Below, piece after piece: positions 35,101 to 46,300 of a stretch of DNA of 64,000 bases; position 1 is the first letter of the stretch, and every line of letters starts with the position of its first letter. This DNA comes from Gonapodya prolifera JEL478 (Eukaryota > Monoblepharomycota > Monoblepharidomycetes > Monoblepharidales > Gonapodyaceae), in assembly GCA_001574975.1 (NCBI GenBank), contig KQ965736.1, positions 65,725 through 129,724 on the forward strand, given 5' to 3'. A program made the translations under genes and the position numbers. The notes under the pieces were generated by a model. The model searched no databases. It saw only the letters and a list, made by a program, of their open reading frames with translations, and was not told where the DNA came from.

Positions 35101-36265
35101 GATTTTTGACGGATGATATGTTGCGAGAGCAAGAAGAGGAATGGGAGCGTAGTGCGGAAACGGGGGAAAGAATTGGATCCCAAGTTCGAAGTTTGGAAAG
35201 CGGTAAGTTCTTGCTTCACCTTTCCCACCGTGACATTTCAGTGGAAGTATATCGTACTCGTAGATATGTCTGCATTCAAGGCTGCGAATCCGGGCGCCGT
35301 CCTCGCGGATTTCGTGCGGTGGCATTCTCCGCGAGACTGGACCGAAGGCGAAGCTGGGGACTTCGAACTGAGCGCCCGAATGCGTGACTCAGGAAATTTG
35401 TGGGCGGAAACGTGGCAGGTTGGTTGCGCTTGTCTTTCCCATACTGTTAATGTGGTTGTGGGTAATGTTGAGTGGACTGCATCAGCAAGCGAAACGAGTG
35501 GCGGCCGCAAAGCAGGAACCCTTATTTGACTACGAACGAGAGGCCGTGAAAGCTCTTCAATACCTCAAGTCTATTACTGTGTTCGAGTTGCTGCTTCAGT
35601 GAGCGCTTTCAAGAGGCATTCTTGGAAATGGTTCAACCACAAAACTACCCACAACATCTCTCTCTCTAGACTACTCCCAACTTCCTTTTTGATCGTGTAC
35701 GACCACTTGTTCACATCCACCTCATCCGATATAACGCCTGTGCGGTCCGCCCACTCATTTTTCGCCAACTCCCTCGCTGACTTCCCTTGGCGTTCTCTTC
35801 CGTGCGCTCCCGGTGATACCGAGCTGACAGAAACCGCGTCGGACTTGCTCGATCGTCTCGTGGAAGAGTCCCGACACGCGGAGCGCATGGTGGCGCGCGC
35901 CGCCAGCTTGGAGCGTGTGATCGGCCCAGGAATGCCCAGCCTCATTGAAGCCGCCCTTACAAAAGAGCACGGTGAAGGCGTGCGTGTGCACGATGGGAAC
36001 GAGAGGGATGCAGTTTGGAGAATGATGATTGACAGTGAGTTAAGACGCAACGCTTTTGGTTTATGGAAGCGATATTCGACGACCCTTTGATGCAGGCACC
36101 ACTACTGTACCTCGAGCCCCATACTGTCGAGAGTACGTGATTCGTGCGCGAGTGAGCAAACCGTACCCGTGGAGTCGTCCCGCCGAGCAGAGGCTTTATG
36201 TGGGAGTAAAGCCGGGGGAGTTTCGGGTGGTGGAGACGGAGGTAGAGGACGGTGTTGTGTATTAA
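32168..36265 (+). CDS. RAB3GAP1: Rab3 GTPase-activating protein catalytic subunit
   Basis: Catalytic subunit of the Rab3GAP heterodimer; in animals it acts on Rab3/Rab18 (GAP or GEF) in membrane traffic and autophagy. Exons 32168..32251, 32325..33138, 33208..35202, 35242..35418, 35486..35598, 35670..36034, 36096..36265, about 1239 aa. Seen: the start DVFEIVDYTAAS followed by WEKLINALEGAIHSWGL as in the human protein; LNCCIYLKRKRGG mid-protein; an acidic DEDEDDDVFFD stretch; the highly conserved SAFKAANPGAVLADFVRWHS, then ELSARMRDSGNLWAETWQ, which in the human protein contains the catalytic arginine region; and a C-terminus APYCREYVIRARV. Between exons 3 and 4 the frame is off by one base with the GTAAGT donor at 35203 and only a 39-nt intron; a weaker GTTCGA donor at 35183 restores frame. 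Absent from budding yeast. Confidence 0.92.
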
Positions 36266-36706
36266 TTTACTTTTTGTATCTGTGATCTGTGTCTCGGTAA
36301 TGACATTTTTGGCGTACCACACATACCGGGGCAAGTGGCCGCAGGCTCCCACCCCCTCCCTTCGAACCTTGGAAATCACGAAGCAAGAGCGTTGGACAAT
36401 CACCAGCGGTGGATTTTTTAAGGAGATACAGGATGTCAACGATCACTACGGCTCATACTCAATTGGGACAACAAACTTGCAGTCAGACTCCATCCAACTG
36501 AATCAAGCGATTCGGTGATACCGCGCGCGTGACAATCAAACCCGAAACGAGTTTCGCGATCACTCAAGGCGATCTATATGTATCGGAAAATCTACCGTCT
36601 TTGCGCTGGCCCCGACTTCGCAACTGAACGATTGTTCGGGTCAAGATCACATTTATAACACCAGTATCATTCTTTAACACAGGAAAAGGAAATCTCGACT
36701 TTAAAG
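36266..36706. promoter_or_regulatory. Intergenic and probable promoter of the mucin-like gene
   Basis: About 440 bases between same-strand genes. A TATA-like TTTATAA lies at about 36652-36658, some 50 bases before the ATG at 36707. No gene is seen in the rest. Confidence 0.35.
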
Positions 36707-38293
36707 ATGAGGTCTGCTGAATCATGCGGGACCATGAGGCTTTCCGATGCGATTCTCGCCCTGTGCGTGCTCGTCCTTGTCTTCGACCTCGGAGTGGTTT
36801 CCAAGTCAGCCCAAGGGATGGTCATTGGAGATCTGGGCGCTCAACATTTCACGGAGGTTGCAGTGACGGCGATTGCCATACATGGTGCGAGATGGATTAT
36901 TCGTTCGCACCCGTTTGACGTTCCTTCCAACTTGCCTCGCCTCCTTCTTTCATCAGAGCGAAAACATCTCAAACCACGAGATCCCCCCGAGACAACGACC
37001 ACCTCTGAGACACAGACAGAGACGGTGACGAGCACGACGTCTGAGATACCCTCAACGATCACAAGCGAAACCCAGACAAGGAGCAGCACAACTTCGCAAA
37101 CACCTTCGACTACCACGAGCGAGACCCAGACAACGAGCAGCACAACTTCTCAAACGACTTCTTCCACCACGAGCGAGACCCAGACTACGAACACCACAAC
37201 TTCGCAAACACCTTCGACTACCACTACTGAAACACAGACAACAACCTCTGAAACGCAAACTACAACGCAAACTACATCAAGCACGACGTCGGAAACTCCA
37301 TCGACGACCACAAGTGAAACGAAGACAACATACAGCACAACTTCAGCAACAGAAACCACGTCTACAACTTCGCTCACGCAGACAAGTACCACGAGTGCGA
37401 CACCAACGACGTCCAGTACAACTTCGGCAACGCCATCAACCACCACCTCGATCACGCCCACTTCTACCACAACGAAAACGCAAACTACATCAAGCACGAC
37501 CTCGGCGACGCCGTCGACCACAACTACGGGGACTACAACGCTCATTACCACCACATCAAGAACGGCAACAAAGACGACGTCCACTACCACCTCTCTCACC
37601 CAGACCACATCAACCCAAACGAAATCTTCAACTACAACGTGGGAAACCAGTACAGCGACTGCATCCGCGACCGTATCCGCGACGGTATCCGCAACCACTT
37701 CCGTCATTCCTACAACGACTGCCGTTCCAGTGACGATAGATTTGACGCTGTCTGGAACTTACAACTACCTTTCGGGAAACTGCTCAATCCCAGGCCTTAG
37801 CGAGAATTGCTCGTGAGTGAAATCGCGTTGTGTGATCCACTCAGCCCACAATAATGATTCAAATCGCCGAAAAAATCGCAGTACAACTTGCGTTCAATCG
37901 GGGTACCTCGTCAACACCACCCTAGTTTCTTCGCGTTCTCAAGGATCGGGATGCTCCTGCCCAAATCTGCTTCCAAGTATGGCCGCCTCGAGCCTCAATA
38001 ACACCGCTCTGTTCCAACAGCTCTCTTTTCTTGCTGGCAACATCAGCTTAACTCTCTTCCCGAATGGCACCGCTCAGCTGACTAGCGCTGATGCAAACGG
38101 AAGCTGCCCTGGCGTGTTCTACTCTACCGCACCTGTAGTAACACCAGTATCCACCGCTGTGATCGCAGGAGCGGCAGTCGGGGGTACCGTGGTCGTAGGA
38201 GCTGCAGCTGCAGGGATTGCTCATTTGATGCATGTTCAACACCTTAGGGCGGCTTGGGGAGCACTCAGAAAGGTGGCGCCGGCACCGGTGTAA
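36707..38293 (+). CDS. Thr/Ser-rich mucin-like surface glycoprotein
   Basis: Two exons, 36707..37812 and 37882..38293; 1518 nt, 505 aa. Seen: a hydrophobic signal/anchor segment (AILALCVLVLVFDLGVV, residues ~14-31), a short globular part, then about 240 residues of Thr/Ser with Glu/Gln (units such as TTSETQTTSSTTSQTPS, near 36990-37720), a Cys-containing domain around the intron (SGNCSIPGLSENCS, CSCPNLLPS) with several N-glycosylation sequons, a hydrophobic membrane segment AVIAGAAVGGTVVVGAAAAG and a short tail. This architecture (signal, O-glycosylation stalk, Cys-rich region, C-terminal membrane segment) is typical of fungal cell-wall sensors and adhesins. An alternative start at 36734 would place the signal peptide nearer the N-terminus. 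The ligand and function are unknown. Confidence 0.75.
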
Positions 38294-38610
38294 AGATTGA
38301 GAGTTATTGTCTGATGGTGTGTTGCCGAAGACAGATCCCGCTTGGGGGAAGGCTGGTAACTCACTCTCTTTCGTCCAATGCAGCGCAATCTCATATGCCA
38401 CCTTTAAGTTATATGCAAAGTGAGCAGTTTAAATAAAATTTTCGATCGTCTATTGTAAGATAGTTTTACATTAGAGCTTGTTTTCAAAATGATCTGTGAC
38501 CGATGGTTCGGCATTCCTCACCATTTCAGACAACCGAAATTCATTTATTTTGCCGTTTGGTTCCATCATTATTATTTTACAATTTACTCTTTACTCTTTC
38601 GATTCTCCAT
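38294..38610. other. Convergent 3' intergenic region
   Basis: About 315 bases between the ends of two convergent genes, AT-rich near 38425-38600. No gene seen. Confidence 0.4.
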
Positions 38611-41377
38611 CTACGCGATGCTCGCAACCTCGTCTGACGTCAACAGTTGGTGACCACATGGGGCCGGGGGTAGCAAGTCTGGCCTTTCTTCCTGCTCGGA
38701 AACAAAAGCCATGATTGTGTCCAGCACTCTGTTCGGCACTGCGACGCCGTTTTCTGAGGATTTCGAAATCAAACTGAGCGCTGTATCTTCGACAAACAAA
38801 TTCTTTGCAGACGATACCCTCACGCTCCACGTTCCTTCCATGGATCCCATGGGCGGGTTTGGATCATCTTCCGCATCTTCGGTTGACTCGATGAACCCAA
38901 CAAACTCGCACTCAATCTTTGCCATTTCTTGCAGAATGCTTCCCACAAGTGTGGGAGATACAGTGTCAAGTTCGAGCTTTACAAGATAGTCTCGCATGGC
39001 TTCGAGCAGCTCCATGGCCGCAACTTTCAGGTCTTTGTCGCGCGAAGGGTAACCAATGGCGCCCGAGTCCGCCTGGGCCAAAGGAAACCGCACTACTAGA
39101 ACTGGGTATCGTATCCACTTGCGGAGTTCCGTAGGCGCTGATGGATCCCATTGAGGAGCGTGATCTGTTGAGGTATCGTCACTCGCACCATTATCACGTC
39201 CTGTACCAACACTCGAAGCCCAAATACCGATCCTTAAAGCACCCTCATTGCTCAGAATAACATGCGGAGGCAGCATTTCCACTCCATGTCGTCTCCTGTC
39301 ACTGTCAATCCGAGCTTGCTGTATTATTCTGGCTCTACCACGTTTCCACCCAGAGACGGTCGGATCCCCAGCGAAGGATCGTCCCCACCCGTCGTCAATT
39401 CTGCGCGCCAGAGCCTGTGCCGCTGGCTCGTCATACCATCGCTCAAGCACCATTCCAACCAAACTCATCCACGCGTCCTTCCCCTCGAGACCGCGCAACG
39501 TCCACCCCGCCTGTTCAAAATCTTCAAGCAGTCCCGCAACCTCCGCCTGGGTGGATCGACCAGCGATCGACCTCAGCATGACTCTGTGAGCGTGCTGCGT
39601 CGAGAAATTCACACCCAGTCTTGCGAGCGGTACAAGCACGTGCCGCACTGTATAGCGGGCTTTCGTAATGTAGGTCGCAGCCCGAGGTGGTTGCGGTGGA
39701 GGAACGAGAGAGTCCCTGTCGGATACGCCAAAGCGCTGCGCAAGCCCCTCGATTGTTGCGTCAAGGTGTGCACTGTCGGGGTTTTGAAGGTCGCTTCCGT
39801 AGCGGACTCGTCCCACGCCAGCGGCAGATTGAGTCCAAAGGTCTTCTCCAGCTTCCCAACCCACGTTGAACTGCCGCAAGTCGAGCCCTCTCCGCACGAT
39901 CAAGTCCAGGACACCGGGTCCGTAGTTGGCTAGTATGTCACAGCACGAGCGCACGAGCTTATGTGGTGGAACGACGGCCGGGACGAAGGAACGGCGAAGA
40001 ATCAGGTCGAGGAGGTGAGCCAGGGCTGGAGACCTGGGCTCGGAAGCAGACTGCACGCCCAGCGTTGCACCTACAGCAAGGAATGCGGACTGTGGAGCAA
40101 GATTGCACACGAATGGATCAAGGAACGGGGTAAGTGGGTGAAGCCGCGAAAGGCGGTGGAAGAGATTCTCGTCAGCCGTGGAAGGCAGAGGGTGTGCGGG
40201 GAACATGACGTGCGAGTTGTTGATTGCTGTATCATCATGTCATCAATATCAGGAACTCGGGAAACTTGTGCAGTGTTCCATACTCACCAATATCTCCCAT
40301 CGCCGTTGCAAGTCTCCCTTCAATAGACGCGAGCTTTCTCTCCGCTTGATCAACCGTCCTGCGGCGACCAGTTGCCCAATCGATTTTCCTCGCGCCTTCA
40401 TCGTCGCTCGGTGCTGGCACACTGTTCTTCTCAATCTCCTCGTGCAATTCGTCCAACGAGATGGCCAGACGAAGCATGAGTGGAGATACGCGCGGTCTCA
40501 GTGCGAGGTCCGCGTCGGAGGGAACGGTGGAAGAGGTGGCTTGCGAGTGGTTACCAGATAACCATGAAACTGTTCCGAGCGAAAGGCGGAGCAGGAGCGC
40601 GTAGACGGGCCAAGGGACAAATAGTTGTGGTGATACATGGTCGGTGTCACTCTCTGTCACGGGTTGTGAAATCGTGGTTGCATTCTCGGTGTGAGAATCT
40701 GATGAGGTTGAGGCTAGTGGAGGCACGTTGAAAGAGGCGCACTGCCTCAAATGAGCTGCGATCAGTGAAAGTATTGAATAAGAACAAGAAGCATGCATGC
40801 TCTTTCAAACACAGTAATCACCATACTGCATCACACATCGTTGGACCGGAAAGGTGGTTGTGCCACGATGCTTCTTGGTGCCTGGGGTCACAAGCAACGC
40901 CCGTATGAGGTCTCGTGTGATGAGATTCGACGGAAGCGAGATCAGTGCATAATAGAGTGCCGCAGCCGAGCCGAAACGAGTCATAAAGTAGCGCCTGACC
41001 GCAGAAACTGGGGCGAGGTGTCGGTGCAGTGCTTTGGAAGCGAGAAGGAGCTGAGCATAGTCTCGAGGGTCCGCAAAGGAAACAATGGGAAGAAGGAGTC
41101 TTTGCAGCGGACCAGCGTGAGGAAAATGGGGGGATTTCGGTGGCGTTTAAGGAAGAAGCGTTGACAGATTAGCGACTGAAGGACCTGGTTGCGGCTTTCC
41201 TCTAGTTCTCCATCGCAAACGCCATACACATCACAGGATTTGCAAGGCCGTTGCCAGTGACGGGTCTGCTCCTTGGAATCCTGAAAAAAACACTCACTCT
41301 CGAGGAATTGAGTCCAGCACGCCCGATTGCCTCTCAAGTAGCAGCGCCGGGTTGCCGATTGGCACCTTTTGAGTCAT
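38611..41377 (-). CDS. Unrecognised conserved-looking protein, about 857 aa
   Basis: Family not recognised. Exons: complement(join(38611..40226,40288..40755,40822..41184,41235..41280,41298..41377)). Four junctions have good donors/acceptors and matching phases, and the sum is a multiple of three only if one base is missing at the run of six C (minus strand) at 41127-41132; with it, the frame flows from LICQRFFLKRHRNPP into SFADPRDYAQLLLASKALHR. Start MTQKVPIGNPALLLERQSG is a plausible ATG context. Seen: a hydrophobic helix near LFVPWPVYALLLRLSLGTVS; helical, Leu/Arg-rich segments (RYTVRHVLVPLARLGVNF, HRVMLRSIAGRSTQAEVAGL) that weakly suggest helical-hairpin repeats; and an acidic region SSVGTGRDNGASDD. 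Could be a helical-repeat organellar protein, but no targeting peptide is evident. Downstream neighbour of COX12 in opposite 3'/5' order on the same strand. Confidence 0.6.
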
Positions 41378-42578
41378 CGCGGCCACTGTTGGCTCGTAAT
41401 TTTCGTACTTAATTCGTTGAACGGCAAATTGTTGTGCCTCGAGAGGGCAAGCTCAAGGCCACAGTGTCTGGATTGGTTGGACCCGATTCTCCAGTGCTTC
41501 TTGGATGTCCGCGGGTGGGACGAATGTATAAAGAGGAAGAATTGCTGTGTTTTTTTTTGCGTAGCTGTGAGCGGTCGCAGTACCGTTTACCAACTGACCC
41601 AACCAACACGAGCAGGCGAAGAATACCGACAATTTCGCACACAGCCAAAAATCCTCGATGTTATGCACAGTTTTACACATTTACATTAATGTACATCTCG
41701 CGTCTTCTTCTTCAGTGCGCCCATGGTGTCCGACTCTACGAACACGAGCATCAAACATGCTTGTTTGGTAGGGCGGGGGGAACCACCCAGCCTTCGGGAA
41801 GCGTCGCTTTACCTTGCCGCCAGACGAAAAGCGTGCTACTGTAAGCAGAAGCAAGTATCAGACTCAGGGTCCCATCGGCGTGAACCCAAATCGAATACAC
41901 ACCAAAAGGTACGACGGCGAGCACGAAATGAGAGTGTGAGTGTCGACACCATATCTACGCAAACCAAAGCACACACAAATTTGCTCCGCTCAGATGTTCC
42001 GTCTCGCCTCCGATGGCCTGCTGCTGGCTACCGGAGGTTGCGATCTCCACCTTTATAAGGGTAGCAGGGAAGTCTCATGACTCATTCGTTCTGGACGGAC
42101 AGTTGGGCAGCTGTGGTTCGGGCCTGACATCATCTTCAGATATAAAAAAGGGTCTACTTCATATGGACAAGTGTGGCTTTGCAAAGGTTTAAATCGGAAC
42201 ATCATTCGAGGACCAAAAATTCGCTAACAAAGGCCCAATTTGTTTGATGTCCTCCTTCGTCCAGCTGAGAAGTCATCAATCTAATACTGACGACACATTG
42301 AGTGGTGAAGGGGGCAGCAGCCCCGAAAGGCGCGTATTGCTATTCTCCGTTTGCGGCCAAGAATTGTCATTGATTTCAAAGAAATCGGCAACCTTGAATT
42401 TTGCGGAGGGTGTTCTTTCCTCGTTCCTGATTTGCATAGACGAGGCATAACGGAGAAAATGCGTTCAACATTCAAGATATCATCTTTATCATGTACAAGT
42501 GCGACGCAAATTAGTGGTGTCCCTTGCCGGCCTCGTCATTTACCCCTGAACAAACGCAAACGTATGAGCATTGAGGTA
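41378..42578. other. Intergenic region, 1.2 kb
   Basis: Between the unrecognised gene and COX12 (both minus). Only short frames on both strands; a plus-strand TATAAAAAAG at 42141-42150 is followed by a 68-codon frame at 42244 without homology, which I do not call. No tRNA-like fold found by eye. Confidence 0.4.
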
Positions 42579-43173
42579 TTAGGGGTTGCGACTTGAAGGT
42601 GCAAGACACTGACCTCTCGCAGGAAACACGCCGTTCTCCCTTTGTTCGTCCCACTTCTCCACCCATTTGGTCGGGCACAGCGACTTGTACGTCTTTTGGA
42701 ATTGCTCGCAGGGAGCAAAGTCCTCACCCTTCACACGAACACAACGGAAGTCTGCGCAATTGGAAAATAAATGTCGACGAAATTTCGTTAATTTCCACGG
42801 GCAGCATGCTTCAACGTCTCGATTCCGGGATGGCGACGCGGCATATTCTCCAGTGGTAGAGTCCAGCTGAGGTATAGTCGACAAAGCCTCCAAAGAAATG
42901 GTGAAGGTGAAAGGTTCATGAGGTGTCTTCGTTGTCCGCACTGGAACTTCTGGGCCCGATGGAATCCAACGCGGTCCGTTCCGAGCTCCCAAGTTGCGTA
43001 TGCGGTGGCATCGTTTCTTCATTGGGGGTCTGGGGCTCCCATCCCGAGGGAGAAAATGAATACTCACAATCAACGTAGTTTTGCCAACAGTTCCGTGTCT
43101 GGTTCGTGTTGGGGAAGCGGGCATCGAATGGGGCGGTGCCGATGACAAAGGTTTTCTCAGCTACGTCGGCCAT
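42579..43173 (-). CDS. COX12: Cytochrome c oxidase subunit 6B
   Basis: Peripheral subunit of respiratory complex IV on the intermembrane-space side, linking the two monomers. Two exons, complement(join(42579..42751,43068..43173)), 92 aa. Seen: [26 protein letters not shown] rebuilt across the intron, then [19 protein letters not shown] and [18 protein letters not shown], that is the twin CX9C/CX10C (CHCH) cysteine pairs that are oxidised by the Mia40 pathway. Length agrees with the usual 83-95. No presequence, as expected for this import route. The intron of 316 nt is several times longer than the local average. The last 13 residues after FP are not conserved and could be the result of a missed terminal splice. 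Confidence 0.95.
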
Positions 43174-43356
43174 CGTGTCGTGAGGGTGGGGGATCGATTG
43201 TCAAGAGTTGAGTCAACCCGCAAAAAGCCTCAGCCCTGGCTTGACAAGAAAAATGGCACACTCGAAATCACCGTAAGAAATGCGAATCTACATATATCTA
43301 CAATGCTAAGAAGCAGTAAAATACTGTGGTAGTCATGTTGGTATAAATGCAATGGG

Positions 43357-46300
43357 CTACTCCTGGGAGTCCGGTATGTCCGAAAAGTCCACACCCGCAA
43401 GCAACTCATCAATCTGCAGGTCCATGCCCGACCCATTGAGGTTGTGTGCAATACGTTCTGGTTGTGGTGGCGTCGCTGGGACGAATCTTTCCTCTTCAAG
43501 AGACGAGTATTTCTCTTGGGGAACAAAGTTCTTTGTGGAAGAATGAGCGACCTTGGCCTTCGCTTCTGGATTGACCCTGGACACCGGCGACTTTGCACCA
43601 TAGTAGTCGTCGTCGAGATTTACTTCTGAGGAAGCTTCCGCATGAAGCTCGCACGATGAGGTTCTCGACGTGTTTCGGGAATACCCTCGGTCGTCAGCCT
43701 CCGGCGTCTCAGGAGTCTTGAGTGACCACGCAAGGCGAAACTTTCCGTTCAGACCACCAAGTTGATTTGGCAATGTTTCGAACCGCTTGTGAACCTCAGA
43801 AGCAACACCATGGTGCCTCGCAAGGTTCGGAGTCAGCAACGATTGACGATAAAAGTCGCTCATCGGTATGTGCCTTCCGACGCGACCATCCTCTTCCTCC
43901 TCATCGTCTAGTTCGCTTGTGATGATCGCCTGAGTATCCGTCACATCGTCGCTGACGACAAATCCAGGAAGATTCTGATCGAGGTCGGCTCCGTCTTCAT
44001 CATCAGTGGAGGCTTGACTGCCTTCCGATTCTTCCGCTTCAACATCAAAGATAGAATTCGTGTACATGGGAAGCTTCTCCCGTCTCTTCTTCCGAGTAGT
44101 GATATCCATTCCCTCAGTATCCACAGATTTGTCGTCCGGCACTTTCATGTCACCGAGACGTACCTGGACCAAAATGATAAGTATTTCACATGCTTTACTT
44201 CTCGATTTCACTTTTAATCACCAGGCGTTTCCTGCCCGCAGTGTCCTTGGTAATGGGGTCATCCACCGAGGGGGGTGTATTTGTGGGCTTTGGGCGTTTC
44301 AGTTTCCTTGGCCGATTTGCGCGCAGAATCGGAGAGACGTTGGGTTCACTAGAAGCAAATCCTAGTAATGGGCGAGGATTCGAAGCGATCTGACCATCAC
44401 GATTCGGCAATCCTGCATTGGGTGAACACGGCTGCATAACTCCCTCAAATGCTGGACAACTTTTGCCAATGTGATCCGTTTCAGAACGTGAGAGAAAGGT
44501 TCCAGAATTGTTCTGTGGAGGGGGAACGCCATCGTTCGCATTGCGACCTTTGTGCATCCGTTCCAGAGATGTCGGCGGAGCATTTTCGACCTCAAGTTCT
44601 TGGTGCAACTGTACCGCCGGTGTGCTCTTATCTTTCGATGAAATTGCGCCCGAGACGACATTGCGGTTATTCTCCCGAAGGTCCTCTAAATAACGTCGTA
44701 GAATTCTCCCAGGAGGCGACACTATGTAATCCTCATCTTTCAAGGTATGAATCGTTTGTGAAGGACACAAAGCGTTTGCGGGGGCCATCCTTTGTACCCT
44801 TTCTCTCCGCCGGCGGGCCATTCGCAGCAAAGGTGTCGGAGCGCTGCCACGTGCAACGTCCTCGCTGTCAAGCACATTCTGTGGTCGTCGTGGGAGACTT
44901 TCCAGAAGACGGCGAAAGTAGTCTTGGGTAGAAGAATTGCTACTTTGACTTCTAACCACAAGCGGTGGTGTTCTGTCAACACTGCGGCGTAACGGAGGCT
45001 GAGAAGCGGGATTAGCGAGCCCCCCCCCTTCTTCAACACTCGGCACTCCGTCTCCCGAAAGTTTCAACGGTGATTTGTCGCCACTTTGACCGCCGACAGT
45101 ATTGACCTGCGCTATGTTGGTAGGAGGATTATCGAGGGGTTCCCGTTCAGCAGTAGCCCCATGGAGAATGCCTGAATGATGTACATTCCTCTTCGAACTT
45201 CCCAAAATTTGACTTGGTGTCTCCAAGTCACTATCACTATCTTCCAACTCCAGGAAACGAATCGGTCCGGGAGGCTTTTTGCTTGAAAAAGTCTTAGCCC
45301 CTCCGTGTGACTCTGGCTGGGAGAACATACTTGCCAAAGGGTCATTTCCCTCCTCTTCGATAAACTTCACGGGTTCGCATGGAGGCGCAAGTTCAAAGTC
45401 CATTTCCAAATCAAAGCCAAGTTCCAAATCAACCGGATGCCGTTCTGGTGATCTCAACTCCACATCCCGGGGCTCGCGTCGAATAAGTTTTCTCTTCTTC
45501 GACTCGGAGTGATTATTTTCTTGATGCTTTCTTCCGTCAGAGCGAAAGTCTTCGTCATCGGAGCCTTCTGAGAAAGCGATATCCCATTTCCTTCGTGATA
45601 CCTGCCCAGACATCCTTGATCCCCAACTGGGTGCATCCATTCCAATCATGCAATCCCCCATTTCAAGATGTCGCTCCAACATTCTCGGAAAGGAGCCAGC
45701 CTTTCGGAAAGGGATGCACAAACCACGTTCCTCCGATTCTTCTTCTGCAAGCCCTTGTATCCTTCCAACGAGGTCAATAAAACCACGACAGCGAACACCG
45801 TGCTTCAATAGATACGTTTCCGTCGGTCGAGACTGCAAGTGGAGCGAAGCAAGCGGATCGGGAACCCACGCGAAATGCTTGGAACCACGAACGGCATAAT
45901 GTCGCTGGTATTCGAGCAATTCGTCTTTGGAAAGAAACGCCTTCGATGGAACGTTACTACGTCCCGAATTCCTTCCCGTTGATGTTGACGACCTCTTCGC
46001 TGCAACGTCCGCTGCAACCGATTCTTCCTTGGATATCTCCACTTGCTTCTTCACAAGTGTGGGTCCAACGCCTCCGTTGATCCCATCGGGTAGAAGTTGG
46101 TTTGGAGGAAAGAAAGTGAACCTTATAGGATGTCTTTTTAGCATTTGAGTGAACGCAAGTTACGCGGATGGCGTCTTACTTGGCATTTTCAATGGCTCTC
46201 TGAACGTTTCGATACCTCGTCTCGCTGTCTCTGTAAGCTCTCTCCTCCTTGCCTTCTTGTAAAAGCATCACGACTCGCCCTTCGCGTTTTCGGCCAGTTC

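Noticed and set aside
33213-35387. Uninterrupted read-through of the large Rab3GAP exon to 35387
   Set aside because: Beyond 35202 the frame leaves the family sequence; the conserved FKAANPG segment is in another frame after a splice.
37150-37707. Minus-strand valine-rich frame of 185 codons
   Set aside because: Mirror image of the Thr/Ser repeat stalk; the ACA/ACC codons read as valine and other residues on the other strand.
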